From NCBI GenBank assembly GCA_018710945.1, contig DVIW01000021.1, positions 1-64,000 of the forward strand: a stretch of 64,000 nucleotides of DNA, given 5' to 3'. Below, in pieces: positions 1 through 8,688 of this stretch. Numbering within the stretch: position 1 is the first letter of the stretch; every line of letters begins with the position of its first letter. The DNA comes from Candidatus Aphodovivens avistercoris (lineage in GTDB: Bacteria; Actinomycetota; Coriobacteriia; Coriobacteriales; Eggerthellaceae). The translations under genes and the position numbers were made by a program. Below the pieces are notes generated by a model. That model saw nothing but the letters and a program-made list of their open reading frames with translations. It did not search any database and was not told the origin of the DNA.

Positions 1-928
1 AGATCATCGCCACCATCAACACCAGCCCCAGCCAGTCGGCCCAGGTGAACGCCGTGCCCAGCCACAGCGCGGCGCACACCATCGCGCTGGCCGGCTCGAC
101 GGTGCCCAGAAGCCCGCCCTTCACCGAGCCCACCACCGACACGCCGTACAGGTACAGCCCGAACGCCGCCAGGGTGCCCACCACCACGATGGCGCCCAGC
201 ACCAGGATGCCGTCGAACCCCAGCTCAGGCACTGCCGGCGGCGTTCCCGCCACCCCTCCCAGCGCCCAGATGGCAAGCGCCGCCGCGCCGCCGATGAACA
301 TGCCCACGCCGGTGACCGGCAGGCTGCCCCAGCGCGCGAACAGCTTCTTCGGGAACATGATGTAGAACGCGCACGACAGCGCGTTGATCATGCCCCACGC
401 CAGGCCTGCTGCGGGGATGACCAGCGCCGCCGGGTTGCCCTGCGTGGCGATGAGCCACGTGGCCGCCAGCGCCAGCGCCACGCCCGCCACTTCCAAAACC
501 CGCGGCGGTTTGCGCGCCAGGAGGCACGTGGCCGCCACGATGAACACCGTGTTGAAGCTCTGCAGCACCGTGGCCGTGCCGGCGTTGGTGGCGTTCACCG
601 AGGTGGTGTAGGTGAACTGGCACAGGAACAATCCCGCCACGCCGAACAGCGCCAGCCGCCCCAGCGAGCCGCGGTCGGCCAGCAGCTCGCGCATCAGCGA
701 GCGCTGCGTGGCGAACAGCAGCGCCAGGAACAGGATGCCCGAGCCCAGCATGCGCACCCACGTGATGAACAGGGGCGTTATGTCGTAGTGCTGGTAGAGG
801 TACTGCGCGCAGGTGCCGGAGAAGCCCCAGAACGCCCCGCCCACGATGGCGGCCAGCACGCCGCGCCAGAACCGCCGCCGGAAAAACGCGCGGCCTTTCT
901 GCAGCCCTTCGGCTCCCCCTGTGCTCAT
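1..928 (-). CDS. EamA/DMT-family transporter, partial (C-terminus beyond window)
   Basis: Read on the minus strand from ATG at 928, this is a hydrophobic protein with the repeated short helices of the drug/metabolite transporter (EamA) superfamily. Recognisable pieces are GGAFWGFSGTCAQYL near the N-terminus, TSVNATNAGTATVLQ around residue 110, and the second-half match SVVGSVKGGLLGTVEP. It probably exports a small metabolite across the cytoplasmic membrane; the substrate cannot be read from sequence. The start codon overlaps the mfd stop (ATGA, 925-928), so it is probably translated by coupling to mfd. About 309 codons are visible and the reading frame runs off the window edge. Confidence 0.85.
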   Translation of the reverse strand, partial: MSTGGAEGLQKGRAFFRRRFWRGVLAAIVGGAFWGFSGTCAQYLYQHYDITPLFITWVRMLGSGILFLALLFATQRSLMRELLADRGSLGRLALFGVAGLFLCQFTYTTSVNATNAGTATVLQSFNTVFIVAATCLLARKPPRVLEVAGVALALAATWLIATQGNPAALVIPAAGLAWGMINALSCAFYIMFPKKLFARWGSLPVTGVGMFIGGAAALAIWALGGVAGTPPAVPELGFDGILVLGAIVVVGTLAAFGLYLYGVSVVGSVKGGLLGTVEPASAMVCAALWLGTAFTWADWLGLVLMVAMI

Positions 929-3900
929 TCCTCGTCTCCCGTCAGCTCTTCCAAAAACTCCGCCACGGGGCGCAGCAGAGAGTCGCCCTCGTCCAGCTTG
1001 AAATAGCGCACCGGCAGCGACAGCTTGCGCTTGTCGGCCAGGTAGCGGCCGCCCGCGCGCCGCAGCGCGGTCATCTTGGAGCGCGGCACGTCCACCGGCT
1101 CCACCACCAGCTTGCCGCCGGTCACCGACACCGTTTTGATGCGGTGCTCCGACGCGAACGCCTTGATGCGCGCCTTCTGCAGCAGAGCCACCGCAGCCGG
1201 GGGCATGTCGGGGCGCTTCGCCCGCAGGTCGCGCTCGATCTCGTCCACCGACTGCGGCGTGGCGGCCGAAGCGATCTTGCGGTACCACAGCACGCGCTCG
1301 TCGGCGTCGGGCACGTAGTCCTCAGGCAGGTAGGTGTGGCCGGGGATGTTCACCGTGATGTCCGACAACGCCGGCGGCAGCTCGTCGGCCGCCTTCAGGT
1401 CGCCCTCGCGCGTGGCGGCGACGGCCTGCGCCAGCATCTGGGCGAACAGGTCGAAGCCCACCGCGCTCATGTTGCCAGACTGTTCGGCGCCCAAAAGGCT
1501 GCCCGCCCCGCGGATCTCCAGGTCGCGCATGGCGATGCGCATGCCGCTTCCCAAATCGGTGTGCTCGTCCAGCGCGATGAGGCGCGCCTGGGCCTCCTCG
1601 GTCAGGCTCACCTTCTCCGGGAACATGAAGTAGGCGTAGGCCTGCGCCGACGAGCGCCCCACGCGCCCTTTAAGCTGGTACATCTGCGCCAGGCCGAGGC
1701 GCTGGGCGTCCTCGATGATAAGCGTGTTGGTGTGCGGGTTGTCGATGCCGCTCTCGATGATGGTGGTGGCCACCAGCACGTCCAGCTGCCCGGCCGAGAA
1801 CTCCTCCATCACGCGCTCCAGCTCCTCGCGCGTCATCTGGCCGTGCGCCACGCCCACGCGCGCCTCGCCAGCGGCCGCCGTCACGCGGCCCGCGGCCTCC
1901 TCGATGGAACGCACGCGGTTGCTGACGTAGTACACCTGTCCGCCGCGCGCCAGCTCGCGCCGGATGGCGGCGCTCACCAGGTCGGGATCCCACTCGCCCA
2001 CGTGCACCTCCACGGGGCGGCGGTCGTCGGGCGGCGTGAGGATCAGGCTCATGTCGCGCACGCCGGAAAGCGACATCTGCATCGTGCGCGGGATGGGCGT
2101 GGCCGACATCGTGAGCACGTCGATGCTCTCGCGCAGGTTCTTCAGCTGCTCCTTGTGCCCCACGCCGAAGCGTTGCTCCTCGTCGATGATGACCAGCCCC
2201 AGATCATGCGGGTTCACGTCGCGGCTGAGCAGGCGGTGGGTGCCCACCAGAATGTCCACCTCGCCCTCGGCAAAGCCCTTCAGCGCCTTCGCCTGCTGCG
2301 CGTCGGTGCGGAAGCGCGAGAGCACCTCCACCGTCACGCCGAACGGCTCGCAGCGCTCCCTGAAGTTGGTGTAGTGCTGCTGCGCCAGGATGGTGGTGGG
2401 GCACAGCACCATCACCTGCTTGCCGTCCTGCGTGGCCTTGAACGCCGCCCGCAGCGCCACCTCGGTCTTGCCGAAGCCCACATCCCCGCAGATCAGCCGG
2501 TCCATCGGCTTGGACGACATCATGTCGGCCTTCACCTCGGCGATGGCCGCCAGCTGGTCGGGCGTCTCCTGGTAGGGGAACGCCTCTTCCATCTCGCGCT
2601 GGGCGGCGGTGTCGGGCCCGAAGCGGTAGCCCTGCACCGACGCGCGGCGCGCGTACACGTCCACCAGGTCGAACGCCAGCTTCTTGGTGGCCTTGCGCGC
2701 CTTCAGCATCGCGCGCGACCAGTCGGCGGTGTTCAGGCGCGTGAGGCGGGGACTGGCCCCCTCCGGCCCCACGTAGCGCGTCACGCGGTCCAGCTGCTCC
2801 ACCGGCACGTACAGCTTGTCGCCCTCGGCGTATTCCAGAAGCAGGTAGTCGCGCGCCGTGCCGTCGATCTCGCGGCGCACGAGCTCTTTGAAGTGCGCCA
2901 CGCCATGGGCCGCGTGCACCACGTAGTCGCCCGGCTTGAAGGGGAAGGTGATGTCGGTTATGTCCACACGGCGGCTGGGACGCGCGGCGGAAGCGCCCTG
3001 CGTGTCGGAGATGCTCACCAGCGCCAGCTTCGCCTTGGGGATGATCATGCCCAGCGGCACGTCCACCTCAACCACGTTCACCACGCTGCGTCGCAGCTGG
3101 CGCTTCGCCGCCGCCGCGGAGGTGCCCAGCCTGCGGCGGCGCGCCGTCTGGCCCGGGCCCGCCAGCCCCGGCGCGGGGGCAGAGGCCGCGTCGGCCGCGT
3201 CGGCCGCGGCGGCAGCACCCCCGCCCGCTTCCGCAGCGCTCGCGCCCGTCACGTCCTCGGAACCCCCGGCGCCCGCCAGCGCCTCCCCCGCGTCCACGCC
3301 GGAGCCGCCCTCGAAAACCTCCTGGAACGGGATGCCGTGGTCCACCAGCGCCAGCTTCATGTCCTGGCGCGCTCGGTAGTTCGGCACGCTGAACACCGTC
3401 AGCGTGTCCGCCTCAAGCAGGCTGGTCAAACGCCCGAACAGCTTCTCGGGATGTCCTGCCACCTCCACGCGCTTCACCGGCAGCTCGTCATCCACCGCGC
3501 CACCCGCGCGCATGATGGACACGTAGGTGGCCCGCGCGTTGTCGCCGAACGACAGCCCTGCCGCGTCCGCGTACAGCCCCGCCACGGGGATGCCCGACCC
3601 CTTCGCCCGCGCCACGATGTCGTCGAGCGCGTGCTGGGCGTCGTCGAAGAGCGCGCGCGGCTCCACGAGCGCCGTCAGCGCGCCGGCGGGCAAGTAGTCG
3701 CCCAGCGTGGCCACCTCGTCGTAGAGCAGGGGCAGAAGCGCGTCGGCCCCGTCGAAGCGCAGGCCGCCCTCCAGCTTCGCCAAGAGGTCGCGCAGGGTGA
3801 CGTTGGTGCGCGCCGGCACCTCCAGCTTCTTCTTCGCCCGCGCGATGGCCCGGGCGGAGCAGGAGTATTCGCGCACGGGGTAGATGCTCACCTGCGGCAG

Positions 3901-4587
3901 CGTTTGGATGGTCTGCCCCGTAGTGGGCACGATGCGGCGGATCTCGTCCACCTCGTCCCCGAAGAAGTCGATGCGCACGGGATGCACCAGGTTGCCGGGA
4001 AACACGTCCACCGTGCCGCCGCGCACGCAGAAGGTGCCTGGCCCGTCCAGCTCGCCGGTGTTCTCGTAGCCCGCGTCTACCAGGTGGCGCGTGAAGTCCT
4101 CGAACGACGCCAGCCCCAGCTCGTCCGCAAGGGGAAGGTCGGCCAGCTCGCGGCCAGGCGCAAGCTCGACGGGCAAAAACGCGCGCGCCGACGCGGGCGG
4201 CAGCGTGCGCAAAAGCGCCCGCGCGCTGGCGACCACCACCACGTCACGCCCGGACGCCAGCGCATGGGCCGCCTGCATGCGCAGCGCAGCGCGCGAGGCG
4301 TCGGCGGGCTTGGCGGAAAACGGCGTGTCGGGCCGCTCGGGGAAGCGCAGCACGCGCCCCTCGCCCAGATACGCCGCCATCTGCTGCGCGAAGGCGATGG
4401 CGGCGTCCTCCCCCGGCACCACGGCCAGCGTGGGCTGCGGACGGTGCGCGAAACGCGCCGCGCACAGAAACGGCCGAGCCGAGTTCGCCACGGCCAGCGC
4501 CGCGTCGGCCCCTTCGTCCAGCTTGCCCCAGAAGCGCTCCAGACAGCCCGATTTCTCCAGCGCGAACACCAGCGAGTCGATGAGCAC
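925..4587 (-). CDS. mfd: Transcription-repair coupling factor Mfd
   Basis: Mfd is an ATP-dependent translocase that removes RNA polymerase stalled at DNA damage and recruits UvrA. In order the sequence shows the UvrB-like N-terminal region, a CarD-like RNA-polymerase-interaction domain (PGDYVVHAAHGVAHFKEL), and the RecG-like helicase with Walker A GDVGFGKTEV near residue 705, DEEQRFG near 802 and SATPIPRT. The chosen start is GTG at 4587 (VLIDSLVF), preceded by AAAGGGG at good spacing; the frame stays open upstream but without a ribosome site. At 1220 residues it exceeds the usual ~1150, largely because of an Ala/Gly/Asp-rich insert at about residues 430-490 before the CarD-like domain. The downstream EamA gene overlaps by 4 bases. 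Confidence 0.97.
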   Translation of the reverse strand: MLIDSLVFALEKSGCLERFWGKLDEGADAALAVANSARPFLCAARFAHRPQPTLAVVPGEDAAIAFAQQMAAYLGEGRVLRFPERPDTPFSAKPADASRAALRMQAAHALASGRDVVVVASARALLRTLPPASARAFLPVELAPGRELADLPLADELGLASFEDFTRHLVDAGYENTGELDGPGTFCVRGGTVDVFPGNLVHPVRIDFFGDEVDEIRRIVPTTGQTIQTLPQVSIYPVREYSCSARAIARAKKKLEVPARTNVTLRDLLAKLEGGLRFDGADALLPLLYDEVATLGDYLPAGALTALVEPRALFDDAQHALDDIVARAKGSGIPVAGLYADAAGLSFGDNARATYVSIMRAGGAVDDELPVKRVEVAGHPEKLFGRLTSLLEADTLTVFSVPNYRARQDMKLALVDHGIPFQEVFEGGSGVDAGEALAGAGGSEDVTGASAAEAGGGAAAAADAADAASAPAPGLAGPGQTARRRRLGTSAAAAKRQLRRSVVNVVEVDVPLGMIIPKAKLALVSISDTQGASAARPSRRVDITDITFPFKPGDYVVHAAHGVAHFKELVRREIDGTARDYLLLEYAEGDKLYVPVEQLDRVTRYVGPEGASPRLTRLNTADWSRAMLKARKATKKLAFDLVDVYARRASVQGYRFGPDTAAQREMEEAFPYQETPDQLAAIAEVKADMMSSKPMDRLICGDVGFGKTEVALRAAFKATQDGKQVMVLCPTTILAQQHYTNFRERCEPFGVTVEVLSRFRTDAQQAKALKGFAEGEVDILVGTHRLLSRDVNPHDLGLVIIDEEQRFGVGHKEQLKNLRESIDVLTMSATPIPRTMQMSLSGVRDMSLILTPPDDRRPVEVHVGEWDPDLVSAAIRRELARGGQVYYVSNRVRSIEEAAGRVTAAAGEARVGVAHGQMTREELERVMEEFSAGQLDVLVATTIIESGIDNPHTNTLIIEDAQRLGLAQMYQLKGRVGRSSAQAYAYFMFPEKVSLTEEAQARLIALDEHTDLGSGMRIAMRDLEIRGAGSLLGAEQSGNMSAVGFDLFAQMLAQAVAATREGDLKAADELPPALSDITVNIPGHTYLPEDYVPDADERVLWYRKIASAATPQSVDEIERDLRAKRPDMPPAAVALLQKARIKAFASEHRIKTVSVTGGKLVVEPVDVPRSKMTALRRAGGRYLADKRKLSLPVRYFKLDEGDSLLRPVAEFLEELTGDEE

Positions 4588-4609
4588 CGAAGCCCCTTTC
4601 CCCAACGCG

Positions 4610-4628
4610 AAAAAGCCGCTTGCGCGGC
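4610..4628 (-). terminator. Intrinsic-terminator-like hairpin in the mfd leader (possible attenuator)
   Basis: On the minus strand GCCGC, a GCAA tetraloop and GCGGC are followed directly by TTTTT. It lies between the apparent mfd promoter (4671-4679) and the GTG start at 4587. The only gene further upstream is divergent, so it cannot terminate an upstream operon and would attenuate mfd itself. The stem is only 5 bp. Confidence 0.45.
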
Positions 4629-4670
4629 ACCTGCGAAGCTGGCAGCGCACCCAGCGCCGCAGCGCTGGCA

Positions 4671-4679
4671 ATTGTACCA
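4671..4679 (-). promoter_or_regulatory. Extended -10 promoter for mfd
   Basis: The minus strand reads TGGTACAAT, an extended -10 (TGn + TACAAT). No convincing -35 is present. A 7-bp hairpin (CCAGCGC / GCGCTGG, 4651-4668) lies just downstream in the leader. Confidence 0.5.
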
Positions 4680-4762
4680 TCTGCCCGCCGCCTCGCATTC
4701 GGGAAGGCGCCTCCTGCCCTTCACCGGCTGAAAGAGCCTTTACCTGCGCGTTCCTTCTGGTT

Positions 4763-4771
4763 TGGTATACT
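4763..4771 (+). promoter_or_regulatory. Extended -10 promoter for the 4851 membrane-protein gene
   Basis: TGGTATACT gives an extended -10 about 80 bases before the ATG at 4851, with only a weak -35. The implied 5' leader is about 70 nt. Confidence 0.5.
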
Positions 4772-4850
4772 GCGGTGACGAATGCCGTCAAGCCGAAAAA
4801 GCAAGGCGAAACGAAAGCGCATCTGAATCGAAAGAACCGAAAGGAAGCCC

Positions 4851-6887
4851 ATGGAAACCGCACCGTCCAACCTGCCGCGCAAGGCGCTGCTCGCCTGCCT
4901 TGCTGCCGTGTTCGCCGTTGGATCCTGCTTCCTCGCAGACTACCTTCGGCTCCAGCCTGCCATGGCGGCGCGCCTCGTGTTCTTCGCCCTCGCGCTGCTG
5001 TCCCTGTTCGCTTTGCAACGCAACGGCGGGATGCGCCCGCGCAAGGCCGAGCTGTTCGCCTTCAGCGTGTTCGCACTGCTCTTTGACGCCTCCCTCGTGC
5101 TGGGACGCCATATCGTCGTGGGCGACACCTACAGCGGGCTGATGGACGAGAACTACATCGAACCTTATTCAGCCCTCGATGCCATCGCCTTCCTTTTCAT
5201 GTTCGCCCTGCTGCTTCTCTACAGCCTGGCCCTCTACCGTTTCCTCGCCGGACCGCACCGCGCAACCTCCGACGCAGATGCGGCCAAGACCGCAACCGAC
5301 CAGCGCATCAACGTGCGGATCGTCATCGTCGTTGCCGTCATCCTCTTCCTGCTGTGGCTGCCCTACCTTGTCGTCTACTATCCGGGATTCGTTTTCGGCG
5401 ACACGATGAACTCCATCCGGCAGATCGTCGGAGAAGAGGGCCTCAGCAACCGCCATCCCCTCGCGTTCACCCTCTGCCTGGGACTGTGCCTGCATGCAGC
5501 CGAGGCCGTGGGCCTTGGCGCCACGGAGGGCATCGCTTTGTTCTGCGTTCTTCAGATGGCCTTCATGGCAGCGTGCCTGGCGTACTTCTCTGCCTGGGTG
5601 GTCGCGCGCGGAAGCATCACGGGCAAGGCGCGCTGGATCGTCGTGGCGCTCATGGCAGCGTTCTTCGGGCTCAATCCGTATTTCTCCACCTACACCATCG
5701 CCCTTTGGAAAGACCCCGTGTTCTCCATCGCAGTGCTCATGTTGACGCTGTGCCTGGCCGACATCGTGCTGGCGCTTACGGGCAGTGCGCAACGGATGTC
5801 GCGCGGCAAGCTCGTCGCGGTGCTCGTCTTCAGCCTGCTGGTGGCGTTCTTCCGGAACAACGGCGCCTACCTGCTGCTGCTCAGCGCTGTGGCGCTGGGC
5901 GCCGTGCTGTTGAAAAGCCGTCGAAAGCGCCCTGCCAAGCGCAACTTTACGCGCGCAGAAAGCACGCAGCCTGATGCGGTATCTGCCGAAGACCCGTCTG
6001 CGGAGGCCTGGTCTGCCGGCAAGCAGCCGCAGCCCGCTCGTGATGCAACGCTTGCGGCAAGCGCGCGCCCGCACTCGTCCGATTCCAAACCGAAGCCCGC
6101 AGGCAACGCGCGCCGCATGGCGTGCTGGTCAACAGCCATTCTGCTTGTCGTGGCTGCTAGCTACTTCGCGCTCATCATTCCCGGATTCAAGCTGCTGGGC
6201 ATTTCGGGCGCGCCCAGTTCCGAGACCGTGGGCATCCCCCTCAACCAGATGGCGCGCGTGGCGGCGGTGGGCGGCGACATGACGGAGGAAGACCGCGCCT
6301 ACCTAGACTCCATCCTTCCGCTGGAGCTTTATCCCGAAACCTACCGCCCCTGCTGCGTCGACCTGCTGAAATGGAGCGGCGACTACAACTCCACCGCCAT
6401 GAAGACCGGCATAATCCAGCACTGGCCTTCCCTGCTGCTACGCAACCCCGTCGTGTTCTTCGAAGCATGGGAGCTTCAGACGTTCGGCTTCTGGGCCGTC
6501 AACCAGCCGGCGATCATGGAGTTCAACAACATAGCGGGAGGCTCGCTGCGCTCTGAAGAGCAGCTGGCGGCCTACGGCATCGACGGCACGAAAGGCATCG
6601 ACAATGAGCTGGCACGCCAGCTGTTTCCCCAGGACGAGGCCGGCATCCCTGTTGGCGCGGTGTTCTGGGCGATGCTTTATCTGGCCGTCTGCCTGTGCCT
6701 TGCCGGAAAAGCACGCTGGCTCGTCGCGCTGGCGCCGGCGTTCGGCCTCATGGCAACGCTGTTCGTCGCATCGCCCATTTGGTACTGGCCGCGCTACGCG
6801 CTGGCGGTCCAGCTTCTTGTGCCGTTTTTCGTTCTGCTGTTCTACCTCATAGCGAAAGGCCGCCCGGCGGCATGCCGGACGGCCTAG
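4851..6887 (+). CDS. DUF6020-type polytopic membrane protein
   Basis: This 678-residue integral membrane protein has roughly a dozen hydrophobic segments, starting with two helices in the first 60 residues. It resembles the DUF6020 family common in Coriobacteriia. The stretch after a TM helix (YYPGFVFGDTMNS, then SNRHPLAF) looks like the acidic/His loop of GT-C-fold glycosyltransferases, so a lipid-linked sugar transferase role is possible but unproven. A hydrophilic, Arg/Lys/Ser-rich segment at about residues 355-420 interrupts the helices and is probably a cytoplasmic loop. The start has AAAGGAAG upstream at normal spacing. It is transcribed alone, divergent from mfd. Confidence 0.75.
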   Translation: METAPSNLPRKALLACLAAVFAVGSCFLADYLRLQPAMAARLVFFALALLSLFALQRNGGMRPRKAELFAFSVFALLFDASLVLGRHIVVGDTYSGLMDENYIEPYSALDAIAFLFMFALLLLYSLALYRFLAGPHRATSDADAAKTATDQRINVRIVIVVAVILFLLWLPYLVVYYPGFVFGDTMNSIRQIVGEEGLSNRHPLAFTLCLGLCLHAAEAVGLGATEGIALFCVLQMAFMAACLAYFSAWVVARGSITGKARWIVVALMAAFFGLNPYFSTYTIALWKDPVFSIAVLMLTLCLADIVLALTGSAQRMSRGKLVAVLVFSLLVAFFRNNGAYLLLLSAVALGAVLLKSRRKRPAKRNFTRAESTQPDAVSAEDPSAEAWSAGKQPQPARDATLAASARPHSSDSKPKPAGNARRMACWSTAILLVVAASYFALIIPGFKLLGISGAPSSETVGIPLNQMARVAAVGGDMTEEDRAYLDSILPLELYPETYRPCCVDLLKWSGDYNSTAMKTGIIQHWPSLLLRNPVVFFEAWELQTFGFWAVNQPAIMEFNNIAGGSLRSEEQLAAYGIDGTKGIDNELARQLFPQDEAGIPVGAVFWAMLYLAVCLCLAGKARWLVALAPAFGLMATLFVASPIWYWPRYALAVQLLVPFFVLLFYLIAKGRPAACRTA

Positions 6888-6900
6888 AAAACGAATCCCA

Positions 6901-6917
6901 CGCGCCGAAGCGGCGCG
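6901..6917 (-). terminator. Weak terminator-like hairpin in convergent spacer
   Basis: CGCGCCG / CGGCGCG is a 7-bp stem with a 3-nt loop. On the minus strand it is followed a little later by TTCGTTTTC. It could end the decarboxylase transcript; the T-tract is displaced, so support is weak. Confidence 0.3.
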
Positions 6918-6944
6918 GGGCGCGGATCGCGAGGCGCCCAGCGG

Positions 6945-7709
6945 TTACTCAGCCTGCGCGGCCGCCTTCTCGATGCACGCGATCGCGTTCAGGCAGCGGG
7001 GGAAGCCCAGGTAGGGCACCAGCTGCGAGACGACCTTGATCAGGTAGGCGCGGTCGTTGCCCAGGTTCATGTTGCCCTTGGCGTGCGCGATCAGCTGGTT
7101 CTCGCAGCCGCCCTGGGCGGCGATCAGGCAGAACGTCACCAGCTCGCGGTCGGCCAGGCCCAGACCCCCGCGGGTGTACCAGTCGCCGAAGCAGTTCGAC
7201 GACAGCCACTCGTTGATGTGGCGCACAGCGGGCTCGCCCGTGTCGTAAGAGCCGCGCATCTCCTCGCCGAAGATCTCCACCTGCAGCTCATTGCCCGCGC
7301 GGCGGCGGTCCTCATGCGCCACGGTGGCCGTCCCCTCCAGCGGCAGGTCAATGCCGTGCTGGCGGAACACGTCGTTCATCAGCGGGATGAACTTCAGCAT
7401 GCGGCCCGAACCCTGGTAGGCCACCGACTGGTACACCACCTCGCGGATCTCGATCGGCTTGATGCCGAACTCAAGCGCGGCAGAGGCCACCAGCGGGAAC
7501 ACCGTGACGCTCTGGCAACCCACCAGCGCGGCCAGGACGGCGATGAAGCGGGAGTGCTCGTCCAGGTCGCTGCTGTTGGGCACCTTGTCGAAGGCGAAGT
7601 TCTCGTAGATGGCGGCGAACTCCGGATCGGTCTCCGCCAGCGTGGAGGGCGCGCCGGCGAACATCTTGGCGCGGTAGTCCTTGGCCGCCTGGGTGATCTT
7701 GATTTCCAT
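6945..7709 (-). CDS. Carboxymuconolactone decarboxylase (CMD/AhpD-like) family protein, two CMD repeats
   Basis: The 254-residue protein holds two CMD-type helical repeats. The first is around residues 45-115 (AALVGCQSVTVF, EVVYQSVAYQG) and the second around 160-250 (LIAAQGGCENQLIAHAKGN). Proteins of this type act as decarboxylases or as AhpD-like thiol-dependent antioxidants. Single Cys residues occur where AhpD has CxxC, so a peroxidase relay of the AhpD kind is unlikely. GAGGAG precedes the ATG. It stands alone, with a perfect palindrome 55-75 bases upstream. In other bacteria this family often follows MerR-controlled promoters; no merR gene is in the window. Confidence 0.85.
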   Translation of the reverse strand: MEIKITQAAKDYRAKMFAGAPSTLAETDPEFAAIYENFAFDKVPNSSDLDEHSRFIAVLAALVGCQSVTVFPLVASAALEFGIKPIEIREVVYQSVAYQGSGRMLKFIPLMNDVFRQHGIDLPLEGTATVAHEDRRRAGNELQVEIFGEEMRGSYDTGEPAVRHINEWLSSNCFGDWYTRGGLGLADRELVTFCLIAAQGGCENQLIAHAKGNMNLGNDRAYLIKVVSQLVPYLGFPRCLNAIACIEKAAAQAE

Positions 7710-7764
7710 GTCTCAGGCTCCTCACCTTGGTTTGCGACCCGGCATGCGGACCAGCGCCGCATGC

Positions 7765-7785
7765 GTCCCTGCACCGTGCAGGGAC
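7765..7785 (-). promoter_or_regulatory. Perfect 10+1+10 palindrome, candidate MerR-type operator
   Basis: GTCCCTGCAC and GTGCAGGGAC flank a single central base. MerR-family operators of this layout sit between -35 and -10 elements, and CCTGCAC/GTGCAGG arms resemble those in front of CMD and aldo-keto reductase genes. The flanking -35/-10 matches are poor, so the regulator type is inferred. Confidence 0.5.
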
Positions 7786-7976
7786 GGTCGCCCGTTGTCA
7801 GCGCCAGCATACCGTGAGAAAGGGAAAATGGAAGGAGGAAACGGGGCGCGCAGCCGGATGGACACATTCCCTCCATGCCTGGTGAAAGCGGCTGCGGCGG
7901 CGCCCGAAAGCGCCGCGTCCGGCACGCGCGGATTCCCGACGCGTCCGAAAGCTTCAAGCCTCGCGCCCGCCGGCCC

Positions 7977-8657
7977 CTACCCTTGCGCCCGCTCCTTCAG
8001 CGGCACGCCGCGTCGCGCCAGCTCGCCGGCCACCGTCGCCACGAGAAGCGGCAGGGCGGCATGCACCTTCGGCGTCAGCCCGATGGTCGCCTCCGACGGC
8101 GAGGGGTTCTCCACCTGCATGCCCAGGCACAGCCCCTCAGCTTCGTATCCCAGAAGAGCCGCGGCGTCGAACAGGTCCACCAGCTTCAGGTCGTGCAGCG
8201 AGGCCGTGGCGCCGGAATGGCGCGCCATCGCGTCGGGCGCGAAGCGGAACACCGTGCCCGGCTCCGCGTCGGTGCCGTCCACCGCGTCCACCGAGATGAC
8301 CGTGTCGCAGCGCTCCACCACCGGCAGCATGTCCAGGCTCAGGCACCCCACATCGTACAGCAGCACGTTGTCGGGGATCTCGTAGCGCGCCAGCAATTCC
8401 TCGTACACCGCCGGGCCCAACCCGTCGTCCAGCATGAGCTTGTTGCCCACGCACAGCACCGCGATGACAGGTTGAGCTGCGTTATCGCCCAGCGCAGCGT
8501 CCGCCGCGCCCGCCTCGGCTTCCGGCTGCGCTTCCCCGCCGTCCGCAGACGCCAGCCCCGCCTCAGAGCGCAACGCATCCTCCGGCCGCGTCGCGCACGC
8601 AGCGTCCGCCGCGCCGTCCGCGCCGGATCCCATCCCCATCGCTTCCGCATCGCCCAT
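7977..8657 (-). CDS. hyaD: Hydrogenase maturation protease (HyaD/HybD type)
   Basis: This endopeptidase removes the C-terminal tail of the [NiFe] hydrogenase large subunit after nickel insertion. The core begins near residue 63 with VIAVLCVGNKLMLDDGLGP, containing the conserved GN...DDG. The second acidic ligand region is ISVDAVDGTDAEPG, and a conserved His lies in the middle (MARHSG). The first ~62 residues are Ala/Gly/Glu-rich and low-complexity, so the total of 226 residues exceeds the usual ~160. ATG at 8657 was chosen because it follows a GGGCGGAAG-like ribosome site; a later ATG at about 8639 is possible. It probably shares a transcript with the 8689-9120 gene (31-base gap), apart from hyaABC. 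Confidence 0.9.
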   Translation of the reverse strand: MGDAEAMGMGSGADGAADAACATRPEDALRSEAGLASADGGEAQPEAEAGAADAALGDNAAQPVIAVLCVGNKLMLDDGLGPAVYEELLARYEIPDNVLLYDVGCLSLDMLPVVERCDTVISVDAVDGTDAEPGTVFRFAPDAMARHSGATASLHDLKLVDLFDAAALLGYEAEGLCLGMQVENPSPSEATIGLTPKVHAALPLLVATVAGELARRGVPLKERAQG

Positions 8658-8688
8658 CGCGCTTCCGCCCTTTCCTCGCGCCCGTCCG

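Noticed and set aside
1144-4731. A 1195-codon plus-strand frame opposite mfd, and similar very long frames opposite hyaAB (10063-13017), the ABC genes (17819-23379) and uvrC (53921-56122).
   Set aside because: They are antisense shadows of GC-rich genes: His/Arg/Gly/Val-rich, no domain resemblance, no ribosome sites, and each lies opposite a clearly identified protein.
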